The notes beneath the pieces are model-generated. The model saw nothing but the letters and a program-made list of their open reading frames with translations, searched no databases and was not told where the DNA came from. Positions 50,603 to 63,063 of a stretch of DNA of 64,000 nucleotides are shown here, one piece after another. The translations under genes and the position numbers were made by a program. This DNA is from an uncultured Pelagibacteraceae bacterium (GTDB taxonomy: Bacteria; Pseudomonadota; Alphaproteobacteria; Pelagibacterales; Pelagibacteraceae), in contig CABYXR010000001.1 of assembly GCA_902522955.1 (NCBI GenBank), positions 165,373 to 229,372 of the forward strand. The letters run 5' to 3'. The first letter of the stretch is position 1; each line of letters starts with the position of its first letter.

Positions 50603-50713
50603 ACACAAAGAAAAAACTTTTTATTTAAAAAAAATTAGTATGGGATTTTTTGAATTTTTAACTAAATGTAGTTTAAAAAAAAAAAATCAACTTCTAATTG
50701 TCAAATTTTTTTT

Positions 50714-50965
50714 TTAAATTTTTTTGGAGGCTCTTGAAATTTTTCTAGATGCCATTTTTTTACTAATCACTCCAGATTTAGCAACCTGCATTAGAATTGA
50801 TTGAAATTTAGAATAATATTTCTTGGCTTTTGCCTTATCTTTTGATCTTATTAACAAATCCATCTCTTTAATGGCTTTTTTGAACTTGCTTTTGCGTATC
50901 CTATTAATTTGAGTCTGTTTTTTTACTCTTCTAACTCTTCTAATTGCTGATTTGGTATTTGGCAT
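50714..50965 (-). CDS. rpsT: 30S ribosomal protein S20
   Basis: 'MPNTKSAIRRVRRVKKQTQINRIRKSKFKKAIKEMD...GVISKKMASRKISRASKKI'. Confidence 0.95.
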   Translation of the reverse strand: MPNTKSAIRRVRRVKKQTQINRIRKSKFKKAIKEMDLLIRSKDKAKAKKYYSKFQSILMQVAKSGVISKKMASRKISRASKKI

Positions 50966-51013
50966 ATTTTTAAAATGTATATATCTCAGCATAACAAGGG
51001 TCAACTTTTTTTA

Positions 51014-51883
51014 TTACTTTTGGCACTCTGGACAAAAGAAACTTGAACGATTTGATAGTGAAATTTTTTTAATCTTAGCTTTACAATATTTATTTGGGCA
51101 CTTAGAACCTTTTTTACCGTAAACATTAAAATTTTGCTGAAAACTACCTTTTTTGCCAGAACTATTAGAGAAGTCTTTAATTGACGAACCTCCTAACATA
51201 ATTGCTTTTTTTAAGACTTTTTTTGTATTTTTTACAATTTTCAATAACTCAAAGTTTTTTAGTTTCTTAATTTTTCTATAAGGTTTAATTTTACATAAAA
51301 AAAGAATTTCATTAGCGTAAATATTGCCTACACCGGAGACAAATTTTTGATCCATTAACAAATTTTTAATAATTTTCGATTTTCCTATCAAATATTTCTT
51401 AAAATATTTAACATTAAATAAATTATCTAGTGGCTCTGGTCCAAGTATTTTAATATGTTTATTTTTATAAATGCCCTCTTTTGTCTCAAATTTGATAAAA
51501 CCAAATTTCCTTACGTCATTATAAATGAGTTTTAAATTGTTCTCAAAAATAAAAATTAATCTATCATGTTTTTGATCATTAAAATTTTCAATTTCATAAT
51601 AAAAACTAGTTTTTTGTATTTTATTTTTTTTTCTTAAAATAAAAAATTTTCCTGTCATTCCAAGATGAACAATCATTACAATACTATTTTTAAAGAAAAA
51701 TAATAAGTATTTCGATCTTCTTTCAATGCGTGATATCTTAAGGCCAATTATCTTATCTATATCACTTTTTCTGACTTTGTAACGCAAATTAATATCATTT
51801 AACTTAATGTCTTTAATGGTCAAATTACAAATTTGATTTTCTAGGGACTTTTTAACAACTTCAACTTCTGGTAATTCTGGCAT
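51014..51883 (-). CDS. mutM: Formamidopyrimidine-DNA glycosylase
   Basis: 'MPELPEVEVVKKSLE', 'HLGMTGKFFI', 'VSGVGNIYANEILF', zinc finger 'CPNKYCKAKIKKISLSNRSSFFCPECQK'. Confidence 0.98.
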   Translation of the reverse strand: MPELPEVEVVKKSLENQICNLTIKDIKLNDINLRYKVRKSDIDKIIGLKISRIERRSKYLLFFFKNSIVMIVHLGMTGKFFILRKKNKIQKTSFYYEIENFNDQKHDRLIFIFENNLKLIYNDVRKFGFIKFETKEGIYKNKHIKILGPEPLDNLFNVKYFKKYLIGKSKIIKNLLMDQKFVSGVGNIYANEILFLCKIKPYRKIKKLKNFELLKIVKNTKKVLKKAIMLGGSSIKDFSNSSGKKGSFQQNFNVYGKKGSKCPNKYCKAKIKKISLSNRSSFFCPECQK

Positions 51884-51894
51884 ATAATTTATTT

Positions 51895-52599
51895 ATGAAA
51901 AACACTATTCAAGATAAAACTAAACTAGTCAATTCAGTTTTTTCTAAAGTAAATAGAAAATACGATTTAATGAATGACATAATGTCTCTAGGTATTCATC
52001 GTGTTTGGAAAAATAAATTTCTTGACTGGATGAATCCTCAACAAGGAAATAGTTTGATAGATGTAGCCTCTGGGACAGGAGATATTGCTAAAATGTATTC
52101 TAAAATAGTAAAAAATTCCTCAGAAATATACTGTATTGAACCTAATGAAGAAATGCTTCATGTTGGGAAAAAAAATTTAAACAAATTTAAAAATATCAGA
52201 TGGCATAAAGCTGCAGCGGAAAAATTACCATTTAAATCAAATACTTTTGATTTTTACTCTATAAGTTATGGTTTAAGAAATGTCACAAATATTAATTTAA
52301 CTTTGAAAGAGGCTTTTAGGGTAATTAAACCAGGTGGTAGGTTTATGTGTTTAGAATTTTCTAAAATTAACAATGAAATTATAGATTTCTTGTACCAAAA
52401 TTACTCTAAAGTAATTCCATTATTAGGAAAATATATAGTTGGATCAGCGGATCCATATGATTATCTTATTAGAAGTATTAAAAATTTTTATAATCAAAAA
52501 GAATTAATTAATTTAATTGAAAAAAATGGATTCTCGAATGTTGAATATAGAAATTTATCTAATGGTATTTCTGCAATACATTCTGGGTGGAAAATTTAA
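51895..52599 (+). CDS. ubiE: Ubiquinone/menaquinone biosynthesis methyltransferase
   Basis: 'KYDLMNDIMSLGIHRVWKNKFLDW', 'LIDVASGTGDIAKMY', 'SYGLRNVTNINLTLKEAFRVIKPGGRFMCLEFSK'. Confidence 0.98.
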   Translation: MKNTIQDKTKLVNSVFSKVNRKYDLMNDIMSLGIHRVWKNKFLDWMNPQQGNSLIDVASGTGDIAKMYSKIVKNSSEIYCIEPNEEMLHVGKKNLNKFKNIRWHKAAAEKLPFKSNTFDFYSISYGLRNVTNINLTLKEAFRVIKPGGRFMCLEFSKINNEIIDFLYQNYSKVIPLLGKYIVGSADPYDYLIRSIKNFYNQKELINLIEKNGFSNVEYRNLSNGISAIHSGWKI

Positions 52600-54165
52600 A
52601 TGATAGCCAGAGTTATTAGATTATTTAAAATAGCCAGAAAACTCTCAGTTTCAGGAGCAGTTGAAACAGTAAATCAAATCTATAAATTACCACTTTCAAT
52701 TAATATTTTTTTTAATCTAATTTCCTTAGGTTCAGATAAAAAAAACTTGAATAAAGAAAAAAAGCCAGGAGAAAGACTTTGTATTGCTTTAGAGAGTATG
52801 GGTACGACTTTTATAAAACTTGGGCAATTTCTTGCTACTCGACCAGACATACTAGGTGAAGAACTTGCAAAAAATCTTGAAAAATTACAAGACAAAGTTC
52901 CAGCTTTTGATACTTATGAGGCTAAAAAAATTATCAAAAAAGAGATAGGTGATCTTCAATTTAAAAATATCTTAGATCTAAGTGAGCCAATTGCAGCTGC
53001 TTCTATAGCACAAGTTCATATTGCAAAAATCAAAGAAGAAAACATTGATAAAGAAGTGGCAATAAAAATATTAAGACCAGATATCGAAAAATTATTTAAT
53101 GAAGAATTAGATGCCTTGATGCTCTTTGCGTACATTATTGAAAATACTTTTTCAAAAGCAAAAAGGCTAAAATTGATTGAAGTTGTTCACCTGCTCAGAG
53201 AAATTACAAATATTGAAATGGATTTAAGATTTGAAGCTGCAGCAGCGAACGAGTTATATGAAAATACAAAAAATGATAAGGGGTTTAATGTCCCAAAAAT
53301 TTATTGGAATTTTACAACCAAAAAAGTTTTAACTTTAGATAAAGTTGAAGGATTTTCTATCCGAGAACAAGATAAGATAGAAGATCTGGGCATAAATTTA
53401 AAATTGTTGGCTGAAAATTTAATTCAACATTTTTTAAAACAAGCTGTTAGGGACGGTTTCTTTCATGGAGATATGCATCAAGGAAATTTATTTGTTGATA
53501 AACATGGAAATATTATTCCTGTAGATTTTGGAATAATGGGAAGACTTGATAAAAATAATAGAAAATATTTAGCTGAGATTTTATATGGTTTTATTCAAAG
53601 AGATTATAACAAAGTTGCAGAAGTTCATTTTCAAGCTGGTTTGGTTCCTCAAGAAGCCTCAAAAGATGAATTTGCTCAAGCTTTGAGATCTGTTGGGGAG
53701 CCAATCTTTGGTCAATCAATAAAAGATATCTCTGGAGGAAATTTGTTGGCTCAACTATTTGAAATAACTGATAAATTTAATATGCCGACTCAAACACCTT
53801 TACTTCTATTACAAAAAACTATGGTTGTAGTAGAAGGTGTTGCAAGAAAGTTATATCCAGAAACTAATATTTGGGAAGTATCAAGACCTGTATTAGAGGG
53901 CTGGTTAAAAAGTATAAAAAGTCCAAAATCTACTTTTGACACTGCTATTAATACCTCAACAGAAATAATAAAAAGAATTCCAGATTTTCCTGATTTTATG
54001 GATAAAGCGAACTACGCCCTTCAACTTTTAGCAGAGGGTAAACTAAATTTAGGATCTAGAGTTAACAAAAATTTAGAGATTGAAGAAATGAGGCTTAAAA
54101 ATTTTAGAAATAATTTAATAATAAGTTTTTTTGGTGTTGTAATTGTTATCTTATTAGTATTTTAA
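52600..54165 (+). CDS. ubiB: Ubiquinone biosynthesis regulatory kinase UbiB
   Basis: 'GTTFIKLGQFLATRPDILGEELAKNLEKLQDKVPAF', 'AAASIAQVHIAK', 'GFFHGDMHQGNLFVDKHGNIIPVDFGIMG'. Confidence 0.97.
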   Translation: MIARVIRLFKIARKLSVSGAVETVNQIYKLPLSINIFFNLISLGSDKKNLNKEKKPGERLCIALESMGTTFIKLGQFLATRPDILGEELAKNLEKLQDKVPAFDTYEAKKIIKKEIGDLQFKNILDLSEPIAAASIAQVHIAKIKEENIDKEVAIKILRPDIEKLFNEELDALMLFAYIIENTFSKAKRLKLIEVVHLLREITNIEMDLRFEAAAANELYENTKNDKGFNVPKIYWNFTTKKVLTLDKVEGFSIREQDKIEDLGINLKLLAENLIQHFLKQAVRDGFFHGDMHQGNLFVDKHGNIIPVDFGIMGRLDKNNRKYLAEILYGFIQRDYNKVAEVHFQAGLVPQEASKDEFAQALRSVGEPIFGQSIKDISGGNLLAQLFEITDKFNMPTQTPLLLLQKTMVVVEGVARKLYPETNIWEVSRPVLEGWLKSIKSPKSTFDTAINTSTEIIKRIPDFPDFMDKANYALQLLAEGKLNLGSRVNKNLEIEEMRLKNFRNNLIISFFGVVIVILLVF

Positions 54166-54169
54166 TTAC

Positions 54170-55405
54170 ATGATGGAATTAAAAAACAAAAAAATTTTAA
54201 TAATAGTAGGTGGAGGAATTTCTGCTTATAAATCCCTAGATTTAATTCGACTATTAATAAAGAATAATGTCGAAATTAAAACTATACTCACTAAAAGTGG
54301 CAAAGAGTTCGTAACTCCCTTATCGCTAACATCATTAACAAAAAATAAAATTTTTGAAGATATTTTTGATAATAATAGTGAAGCAGAAATAGATCATATA
54401 GCGCTATCTAGATGGGCAGACTTAATTATAGTTTTGCCAACAACTGCAAATTTTATGAGTAAGTTAAGCTTAGGTAAAGCTGAAGATTTAGCTACTACAG
54501 TTATTTTAGCATCAAATAAAGAAGTTCTTTTAGTTCCTGCTATGAACGTAAGAATGTGGCTTCATAAAGCAACTCAAAAAAATCTTCAAACTTTGATGGA
54601 TTATGGATATCAATTTATTGGTCCAGAAAAAGGTGAGATGGCTTGTGGAGAATTTGGAGAAGGAAAAATGTCTAGTCCAAGACAAATTTTTACTTATCTT
54701 AAAAATTATTTTGATAAGAAAGATTACGTTAAATACAAAAAATTTAAAGCTTTAGTCACTTCAGGACCTACTAGAGAATATTTAGATCCTGTGAGGTATA
54801 TCTCAAATGAGTCTAGCGGTAAACAAGGTTACGAGGTTGCATTGGCTTTAAATAGACTTGGAATTAAGACTACACTAATTACAGGACCAACTATTCAAAA
54901 TGTTAATTCTAAAGAATTAAATATAAAAAGAATTACAACTGCAAATGAAATGATGAATGAAGTTCAAAAAACTTTACCAGTTGATGTTGCTGTTTGTGCT
55001 GCGGCTGTTTCAGATTTTAAGCCAAAACATAAAAGTAAAAATAAAATAAAAAAAAATGTTAATGATTCTAAAGTTATTCAACTTGAAGAAAATTCAGATA
55101 TACTTAGCTATTTAGGTAAAAATAATAAAAATAGACCTAAAGTGGTAGTTGGCTTTTCAGCAGAGACAGAAAACGTTATTAAAAATTCAAAAATAAAGTT
55201 GAAAGAAAAGTATTGTGATTTAATTGTTGCAAATGACGTCTCCGAAAAAAACCAAGGATTTAACTCGGATTATAATAAAGTTTCAATAATCGATAAAAAA
55301 GGTAGGGTTAAATCCATTTTTAAAAATAAAAAAAGTTTTATTGCAAATAAAGTTGCAAAAATTATTTTAGATAAGCTTTTAGTTAATGATAAAAATTTTA
55401 ATTAA
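54170..55405 (+). CDS. coaBC: Bifunctional phosphopantothenoylcysteine decarboxylase/synthetase
   Basis: '[17 protein letters not shown]', 'VPAMNVRMW', '[30 protein letters not shown]'. Confidence 0.97.
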   Translation: MMELKNKKILIIVGGGISAYKSLDLIRLLIKNNVEIKTILTKSGKEFVTPLSLTSLTKNKIFEDIFDNNSEAEIDHIALSRWADLIIVLPTTANFMSKLSLGKAEDLATTVILASNKEVLLVPAMNVRMWLHKATQKNLQTLMDYGYQFIGPEKGEMACGEFGEGKMSSPRQIFTYLKNYFDKKDYVKYKKFKALVTSGPTREYLDPVRYISNESSGKQGYEVALALNRLGIKTTLITGPTIQNVNSKELNIKRITTANEMMNEVQKTLPVDVAVCAAAVSDFKPKHKSKNKIKKNVNDSKVIQLEENSDILSYLGKNNKNRPKVVVGFSAETENVIKNSKIKLKEKYCDLIVANDVSEKNQGFNSDYNKVSIIDKKGRVKSIFKNKKSFIANKVAKIILDKLLVNDKNFN

Positions 55406-55823
55406 GAGATTATCTAAAGAAGCTCCTTTACCTAAATATAAAACTCAAGGCTCATCTGGTATGGATTTATCAGCTAATCTAAAATCAAGCATAAAAATTG
55501 GACCAGGAAAAAAAGAAATAATACCAACGGGAATAGCCATATCTGTCCCTAAAGGATTTGAGGTTCAAATTAGGCCACGATCAGGGTTGGCAGCAAAACA
55601 CAACATAACAGTTCTTAACTCGCCTGGTACAATTGATGCTGATTACAGAGGAGAATTAAAGATAATATTAATTAATCTTGGTCATGAAACATTTAAAATT
55701 GAAAAAGGCTTTCGAATAGCACAAATGGTTCTATGTCCTGTCGTAAAAGCAAAATTTGAAGAGGTAGATAACTTAGATGATACCGGGAGAGGTAAAGGTG
55801 GTTTTGGTTCTACTGGAACTTAG
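55386..55823 (+). CDS. dut: dUTP diphosphatase
   Basis: '[11 protein letters not shown]', '[38 protein letters not shown]', 'RIAQMVL', '[11 protein letters not shown]'. Confidence 0.98.
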   Translation: MIKILIKRLSKEAPLPKYKTQGSSGMDLSANLKSSIKIGPGKKEIIPTGIAISVPKGFEVQIRPRSGLAAKHNITVLNSPGTIDADYRGELKIILINLGHETFKIEKGFRIAQMVLCPVVKAKFEEVDNLDDTGRGKGGFGSTGT

Positions 55824-55831
55824 TAAATAAA

Positions 55832-56575
55832 ATGAAAATGAACTTAGATACATTCGAAAGATTTGAAAAACAAATAATCTTAAAAAAAATTGGTTTAGCA
55901 GGTCAAAAAAAAATATTTGCTTCAAGCGTGTTAATTGTTGGAATGGGAGGGTTGGGTTGCCCATTACTATATTATTTATCTGCATCAGGTGTGGGAAAAA
56001 TCGGTATAGTTGATTTTGACAAAGTTGAAATATCTAATTTAAATAGACAAAGTCTATTTAATTTAAAAGATATAGGTAAACATAAAGTTACTCAAGCTAA
56101 GAAAGCAATAAACGCTTTAAACAAAAAAATTAATATAATCACTTTTAATAAAAAGTTAAATAAAAAAAATATAAAAAAGATTTTCAGATCATTTAAGATT
56201 ATATGTGATGGCACCGACAATTATGAGACTAGATTTTTAATAAACGATTATTGTAAAAAAAATAGAAAAATATTAATATCTTCTGCTATAAGCAAGTTTG
56301 ATGGACAATTAATGAAGTTTAATTTTAAAAAAAAAGGTCCGTGTTTTAGATGTTTTATGCCTGAAGCGCCTGATGTTGAAAATAATTGCCAAATAGAAGG
56401 TATATTCTCACCTGTGGCAGGTATTATGGGTTCTTTGCAAGCAAATGAAGTTTTAAAAACTATTTTAAATTCAAATTACGAAAATAATAAAAATATGATT
56501 ATTTTTGACTCTTTAAAAACTGAATTTAGGAAATCAAAAATATTAATTAATCCTAAATGTAAAAATAAATGCTGA
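55832..56575 (+). CDS. ThiF/MoeB/HesA family adenylyltransferase
   Basis: 'SVLIVGMGGLGCPLLYYLSASGVGKIGIVDFDKVEISNLNRQSLF', 'ICDGTDNYETRFLINDYC', 'CFRCFMPE'. Confidence 0.93.
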   Translation: MKMNLDTFERFEKQIILKKIGLAGQKKIFASSVLIVGMGGLGCPLLYYLSASGVGKIGIVDFDKVEISNLNRQSLFNLKDIGKHKVTQAKKAINALNKKINIITFNKKLNKKNIKKIFRSFKIICDGTDNYETRFLINDYCKKNRKILISSAISKFDGQLMKFNFKKKGPCFRCFMPEAPDVENNCQIEGIFSPVAGIMGSLQANEVLKTILNSNYENNKNMIIFDSLKTEFRKSKILINPKCKNKC

Positions 56576-57012
56576 GAGTCTTAATAATTCTAATTATTTT
56601 ATCTTTTAAATCTAATATTTCTGCTCAAGAAGATTATTTTTTAACCTTACGTTATGATGAAGTAAATTTAAGGCAAGGGCCGTCAAAAGAATATCCCATA
56701 AAAATATTTTATAAAAAAAAATTTTTACCTGTTTTGGTCCAAGAACAATCTGATAATTTTAGAAAAATTAAAGATCATGAAAATAACACCGGTTGGATAC
56801 ACATATCTCAACTTTCAAAAAAAAAGGCTGCTATAGTCATAAATGAGGAATTGATTATGTTTAAAAGTCCAACAATCTACTCTGCTCCTATTGTAATACT
56901 TAAAAAAGGAAAGCTTGTTAACATTTCAAAATGTCAGGATATTTGGTGTAAAACTAAGTTAGGTAATTATAAAGGTTGGTTAAAAAAAGAGGGTTTGTGG
57001 GGCAGATTTTAA
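56569..57012 (+). CDS. Secreted bacterial SH3-domain protein
   Basis: Signal peptide; 'LRYDEVNLRQGPSKEYPIKIFYKKKFLPVLVQEQSDNFRKIKDHENNTGWIHISQLS'. Confidence 0.85.
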   Translation: MLRVLIILIILSFKSNISAQEDYFLTLRYDEVNLRQGPSKEYPIKIFYKKKFLPVLVQEQSDNFRKIKDHENNTGWIHISQLSKKKAAIVINEELIMFKSPTIYSAPIVILKKGKLVNISKCQDIWCKTKLGNYKGWLKKEGLWGRF

Positions 57013-57251
57013 TTTTTCATTTTAGATGCCCAAAATTTATCCAATAAGAAATACCATACCGCGTTAGCCAACGGTTCAACTATTGCATCAGTTAATGCAA
57101 TCATAAAAGAAACGTCAGCTATTAACATCAGAACCGAAATAGCTATTGCAAAATGGCCAATTGTATAAACTATTGTTCTTAAAATTGATCCTCTGTTATT
57201 CTTGTAAATATCTTTTGCAGAGTTAAAAATTCCAGAAGTTAATTCAGTCAT
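57009..57251 (-). CDS. DUF2061-like membrane protein
   Basis: 'SILRTIVYTIGHFAIAISVLMLI...VEPLANAVWYFLLDKFWASK'. Confidence 0.7.
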   Translation of the reverse strand: MTELTSGIFNSAKDIYKNNRGSILRTIVYTIGHFAIAISVLMLIADVSFMIALTDAIVEPLANAVWYFLLDKFWASKMKN

Positions 57252-57252
57252 A

Positions 57253-59466
<2,214 letters not shown>

Positions 59467-59482
59467 AGTCAATAAAAGATAA

Positions 59483-59905
59483 TTATTTTTGGATTCTTAT
59501 TACAACTTCAAGATTTTTTATTTTTTTTCCTTTAGGCGCCATAGGAACTTTGCTTAATTTTACTTGGTTATAATTAATATCGGTAAGTTCTTTTGTTCCT
59601 TCGTCGTAGAAATGGTGGTGCGACTTAATGTTCGTATCATAATAACTTTTATTTTTACTTGTTAAAATTTCTTTTAGATATCCAGCTTCAGTAAATGCCT
59701 CGACCGTATTATATATTGTCGCTAAAGAAATTTTTTCATTACCTTTTTTACTTATTTTTTTGTTTAACGAATCGATTGTAAAATGAAAAGTCCTATTATT
59801 TTCAAATAAATTTTTAGCTATCAAAATTCTTTGCTTGGTAGGTCTTAGGCCTGAACCTCTCAATTTATTTATAATATCGTTTTTTTGGTTTATAAATTTA
59901 GTCAT
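59483..59905 (-). CDS. irr: Fur-family regulator, Irr-like
   Basis: 'GLRPTKQRILIAKNLF', 'ISLATIYNTVEAFTEAGYLKEI', 'SYYDTNIKSHHHFYDEGTKELTDI'; adjacent to fabA-fabB-fabI as for alphaproteobacterial Irr. Confidence 0.85.
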   Translation of the reverse strand: MTKFINQKNDIINKLRGSGLRPTKQRILIAKNLFENNRTFHFTIDSLNKKISKKGNEKISLATIYNTVEAFTEAGYLKEILTSKNKSYYDTNIKSHHHFYDEGTKELTDINYNQVKLSKVPMAPKGKKIKNLEVVIRIQK

Positions 59906-59912
59906 TTATTGA

Positions 59913-59945
59913 ATAATTGTATAATTATTTATATATAATTGTATA
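59913..59945. promoter_or_regulatory. Direct repeat in divergent irr/fabA promoter region
   Basis: ATAATTGTATA at 59913-59923 and 59935-59945, 22-bp register. Confidence 0.4.
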
Positions 59946-59975
59946 TAAATCAAGTAAAAACTACTAACTTAACTT

Positions 59976-60479
59976 ATGCAAAAAAATAGCTTTAATTATG
60001 ATGAGTTAATTGCTTGTGGTAAAGGAGATTTATTTGGTGAGGGAAATGCTAAATTACCTTTACCTCCTATGCTGATGTTTGACAGAATAACAGAAATTAA
60101 AAGAGATATTGGTGAATTTAAAAAAGGTTTTATAAAAGCAGAACTAGATATAAAAGATAATTTGTGGTTTTTTGATTGTCACTTTCAAAATGATCCTGTT
60201 ATGCCAGGATGTCTGGGTTTAGATGCAATGTGGCAGTTAGTTGGTTTTTATTTAGGCTGGGTTGGCGAGCCAGGAAAAGGGAGGGCTTTAGGAGTAAATT
60301 CTGTTAAATTTACAGGTGAAGTTCTTAAAAAAGTCAAAATGGCTACCTATGAAATTAGTATGAAACGAATTTTAAAAAAAGAAGGAGCAGTGGTTGGCTT
60401 AGCTAATGGTATACTGTCTGCTGATGGAAAAACGATTTATACTGCAGAAAACTTAAAAGTAGGTTTATTTAAATCATGA
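59976..60479 (+). CDS. fabA: 3-hydroxydecanoyl-ACP dehydratase/isomerase
   Basis: '[15 protein letters not shown]', '[32 protein letters not shown]'. Confidence 0.98.
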   Translation: MQKNSFNYDELIACGKGDLFGEGNAKLPLPPMLMFDRITEIKRDIGEFKKGFIKAELDIKDNLWFFDCHFQNDPVMPGCLGLDAMWQLVGFYLGWVGEPGKGRALGVNSVKFTGEVLKKVKMATYEISMKRILKKEGAVVGLANGILSADGKTIYTAENLKVGLFKS

Positions 60480-61687
60480 AAAGAGTTGTCATCACTGGAA
60501 TTGGAATTGTATCGTGTCTAGGAAATAATCAAGATGAAGTTTACAAATCACTTTTAAATTCTAAATCAGGAATTTCATTTTCAGAAGAATATAGAGAATA
60601 TAATTTAAAAAGTAATGTTCATGGCAAACCAAATATAAAACTTGAAGATCATGTTGATAGAAAATTTATTAGATTTATGGGTCCAGGATCAGCATACAAT
60701 TATATATCAATGAACGAAGCAGTGAAAGATTCTGGCTTAGAAGAAAAAGATGTTAGCAACATAAATACTGGAATGATTATGGGTTCAGGTGGACCTTCCA
60801 TTGAAAATGTTATTTTAGCTGCAGATAAAACAAGACAAAAGAGTCCCAAGAGAATGGGTCCATTTGTTGTTCCAAGAACAATGTCGAGCACTGCTTCAGC
60901 AACTTTAGCCGTTCCTTTTAAGATAAAAGGAGTTAATTATACAATAAGTTCAGCTTGTGCTACTAGTGGCCATTGCATAGGTAATGCTATGGAATTAATT
61001 CAACTTGGAAAACAAAAAATCATTTTTGCTGGTGGTAGCGACGAAGTTCATTTTGCTATGACAGCTATGTTTGATGCTATGACAGCATTATCATCAAAAT
61101 ATAACGACACTCCTGAAAAAGCTTCAAGACCATATGATAAAACAAGAGATGGTTTTGTTATTTCTGGTGGAGGAGGAGTAGTGGTTTTAGAGGAATACGA
61201 ACATGCTAAGGCCAGAGGAGCAAAAATTTATGCTGAACTAACAGGTTACGGGGCAACATCAGATGGCTTTGACATGGTTGCTCCATCAGGTGAGGGAGCA
61301 GTTAGGTGCATGAAAATGGCTTTGAAAACTTCTAAAAACAAAATTGATTATATCAATACTCATGGCACATCAACTCCAGTTGGAGATATTACTGAATTAA
61401 AAGCTGTCGGTGAAGTATTTACCGAATACAAACCAAAAATTAGTTCAACAAAATCTTTAGCCGGACATTCATTAGGAGCTACTTCAGTTCATGAGGCAAT
61501 ATATAGTTTAATAATGATGAAAAATAACTTTATTGCAGCCTCTGCCAATATTGCTGACATGGATGATGAAGCAAAAAAATATCCAATTATAACTAAAGTT
61601 GAAAGAGACGTTAATTTAAATTCAATAATGTCAAATAGTTTTGGATTTGGTGGCACTAATGCCACTCTAGTTTTTGAGAAGGTATAA
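60476..61687 (+). CDS. fabB: Beta-ketoacyl-ACP synthase I
   Basis: '[20 protein letters not shown]', '[15 protein letters not shown]', '[13 protein letters not shown]', '[17 protein letters not shown]'. Confidence 0.98.
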   Translation: MKRVVITGIGIVSCLGNNQDEVYKSLLNSKSGISFSEEYREYNLKSNVHGKPNIKLEDHVDRKFIRFMGPGSAYNYISMNEAVKDSGLEEKDVSNINTGMIMGSGGPSIENVILAADKTRQKSPKRMGPFVVPRTMSSTASATLAVPFKIKGVNYTISSACATSGHCIGNAMELIQLGKQKIIFAGGSDEVHFAMTAMFDAMTALSSKYNDTPEKASRPYDKTRDGFVISGGGGVVVLEEYEHAKARGAKIYAELTGYGATSDGFDMVAPSGEGAVRCMKMALKTSKNKIDYINTHGTSTPVGDITELKAVGEVFTEYKPKISSTKSLAGHSLGATSVHEAIYSLIMMKNNFIAASANIADMDDEAKKYPIITKVERDVNLNSIMSNSFGFGGTNATLVFEKV

Positions 61688-61689
61688 AA

Positions 61690-62475
61690 ATGGATTTGAT
61701 GAAAGGAAAAAAAGGATTAATTATGGGTGTTGCAAATGAACGCTCTATAGCTTGGGGTATTTCACAAAAACTAGCTTCAGCTGGCGCAGAACTAGCTTTC
61801 ACATATTTAGGTGATGCACTTAAGAAAAGAGTAATACCTTTAGCAGATAGATTAAATTCTAAAGTTACTTTTAGTTGTGACGTAGAAAAAAAGGAGGAAG
61901 TTGTTAAACTTTTTGAAGATATAAAATCTAAATGGGGTAAAATTGATTTTGTTGTGCATGCTGTTGCTTTCTCAGATAAATCAGAGTTATCAGGAGAATA
62001 TTTGAATACAACAAGAGAAAATTTTTTAAAGAGCATGCTCATTTCTTGTTTTTCATTTACAGAGGTTTCCAAAGAGGCCTCGAAACTTATGAATGAAGGT
62101 GGAAGTTTGATCACACTAACTTATGAATCGACTAAAGCTATTCCAAACTATAACGTTATGGGTGTTTGTAAGTCTGCTTTAGAAGCAAGTGTAAAATATC
62201 TTGCGAGAGATTTGGGTACGAAAGGAATAAGAGTTAATGCTATTAGTGCTGGTCCTATTAAAACTTTAGCAGCCTCAGCAATTGGAGATGCAAAATTTTT
62301 GTATAAATGGAATGAAAATCACTCTTTTTTAAAAAGAAACGTTGATATTAATGACGTTGGAAATTCAGCTTTATACTTGTTAAGTGATTTAGCAGGTGGT
62401 GTTACTGGAGAGATTCATTACGTGGACGCTGGATATAACAAAGTTGGAATGCCAGATCCAAAAAATATCACTTAA
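61690..62475 (+). CDS. fabI: Enoyl-ACP reductase
   Basis: 'GKKGLIMGVANERSIAWGISQKLASAGAELAFTYLGD', 'TYESTKAIPNYNVMGVCKSALEASVKYLARDLG'. Confidence 0.98.
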   Translation: MDLMKGKKGLIMGVANERSIAWGISQKLASAGAELAFTYLGDALKKRVIPLADRLNSKVTFSCDVEKKEEVVKLFEDIKSKWGKIDFVVHAVAFSDKSELSGEYLNTTRENFLKSMLISCFSFTEVSKEASKLMNEGGSLITLTYESTKAIPNYNVMGVCKSALEASVKYLARDLGTKGIRVNAISAGPIKTLAASAIGDAKFLYKWNENHSFLKRNVDINDVGNSALYLLSDLAGGVTGEIHYVDAGYNKVGMPDPKNIT

Positions 62476-62546
62476 CCTGCAAAAATTACACTTCTGAATT
62501 GAAATAATATTAAACCTTAAATAACTCAAATACCCTTAAATAAGTA

Positions 62547-63062
62547 ATGAAAAATTTTAATAAAAAAGTAAAAGAAAGATTTGAAAATTTTTTTGAATGG
62601 GTTAAAGGAGCCAAATTAGTTGAGCTTAAAACTTGTAACGTAAAAGAAGATCCGATTAGACCAGAACTTGATATAAAGTTTAGAACTAGTCATGGTCGAA
62701 AAATTTATGGGGTAAAGTATAAAAAAGAAATTTGTGCAATAATGTGTTTTGGTTTTGCAAATGACATACCAAAAACCGTTGATGAACTTGATTTAATGAC
62801 TAAAGATGCTCATTTACAAAGCACACTTAGAGATCAAAAAGTAGGAAAAATAGCAATTGCTTATACAGTTTGGTCGAAAAAAAAAGGTGGTGGTAAATTA
62901 ATTGTCAAAGAAGCATTCAAAAAGATAAAAAAATCAAATCATTTGAATAGATTAATAACTCTTTCGCCGCTTACAGATATGGCTAGAAATTTTCATTTAC
63001 GAAATGGAGCATTCGAACTTCAAGTCAACAAAGAAACACAGAATTTTGAGTATAAAATATAG
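62547..63062 (+). CDS. GNAT-like hypothetical protein
   Basis: 'ICAIMCFGFANDIPKTVDEL', 'GKIAIAYTVWSKKKGGGKLIVKEAFKKIKKSNHLNRLITLSPLTDMARNFHLRNGA'. Confidence 0.6.
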   Translation: MKNFNKKVKERFENFFEWVKGAKLVELKTCNVKEDPIRPELDIKFRTSHGRKIYGVKYKKEICAIMCFGFANDIPKTVDELDLMTKDAHLQSTLRDQKVGKIAIAYTVWSKKKGGGKLIVKEAFKKIKKSNHLNRLITLSPLTDMARNFHLRNGAFELQVNKETQNFEYKI

Positions 63063-63063
63063 A

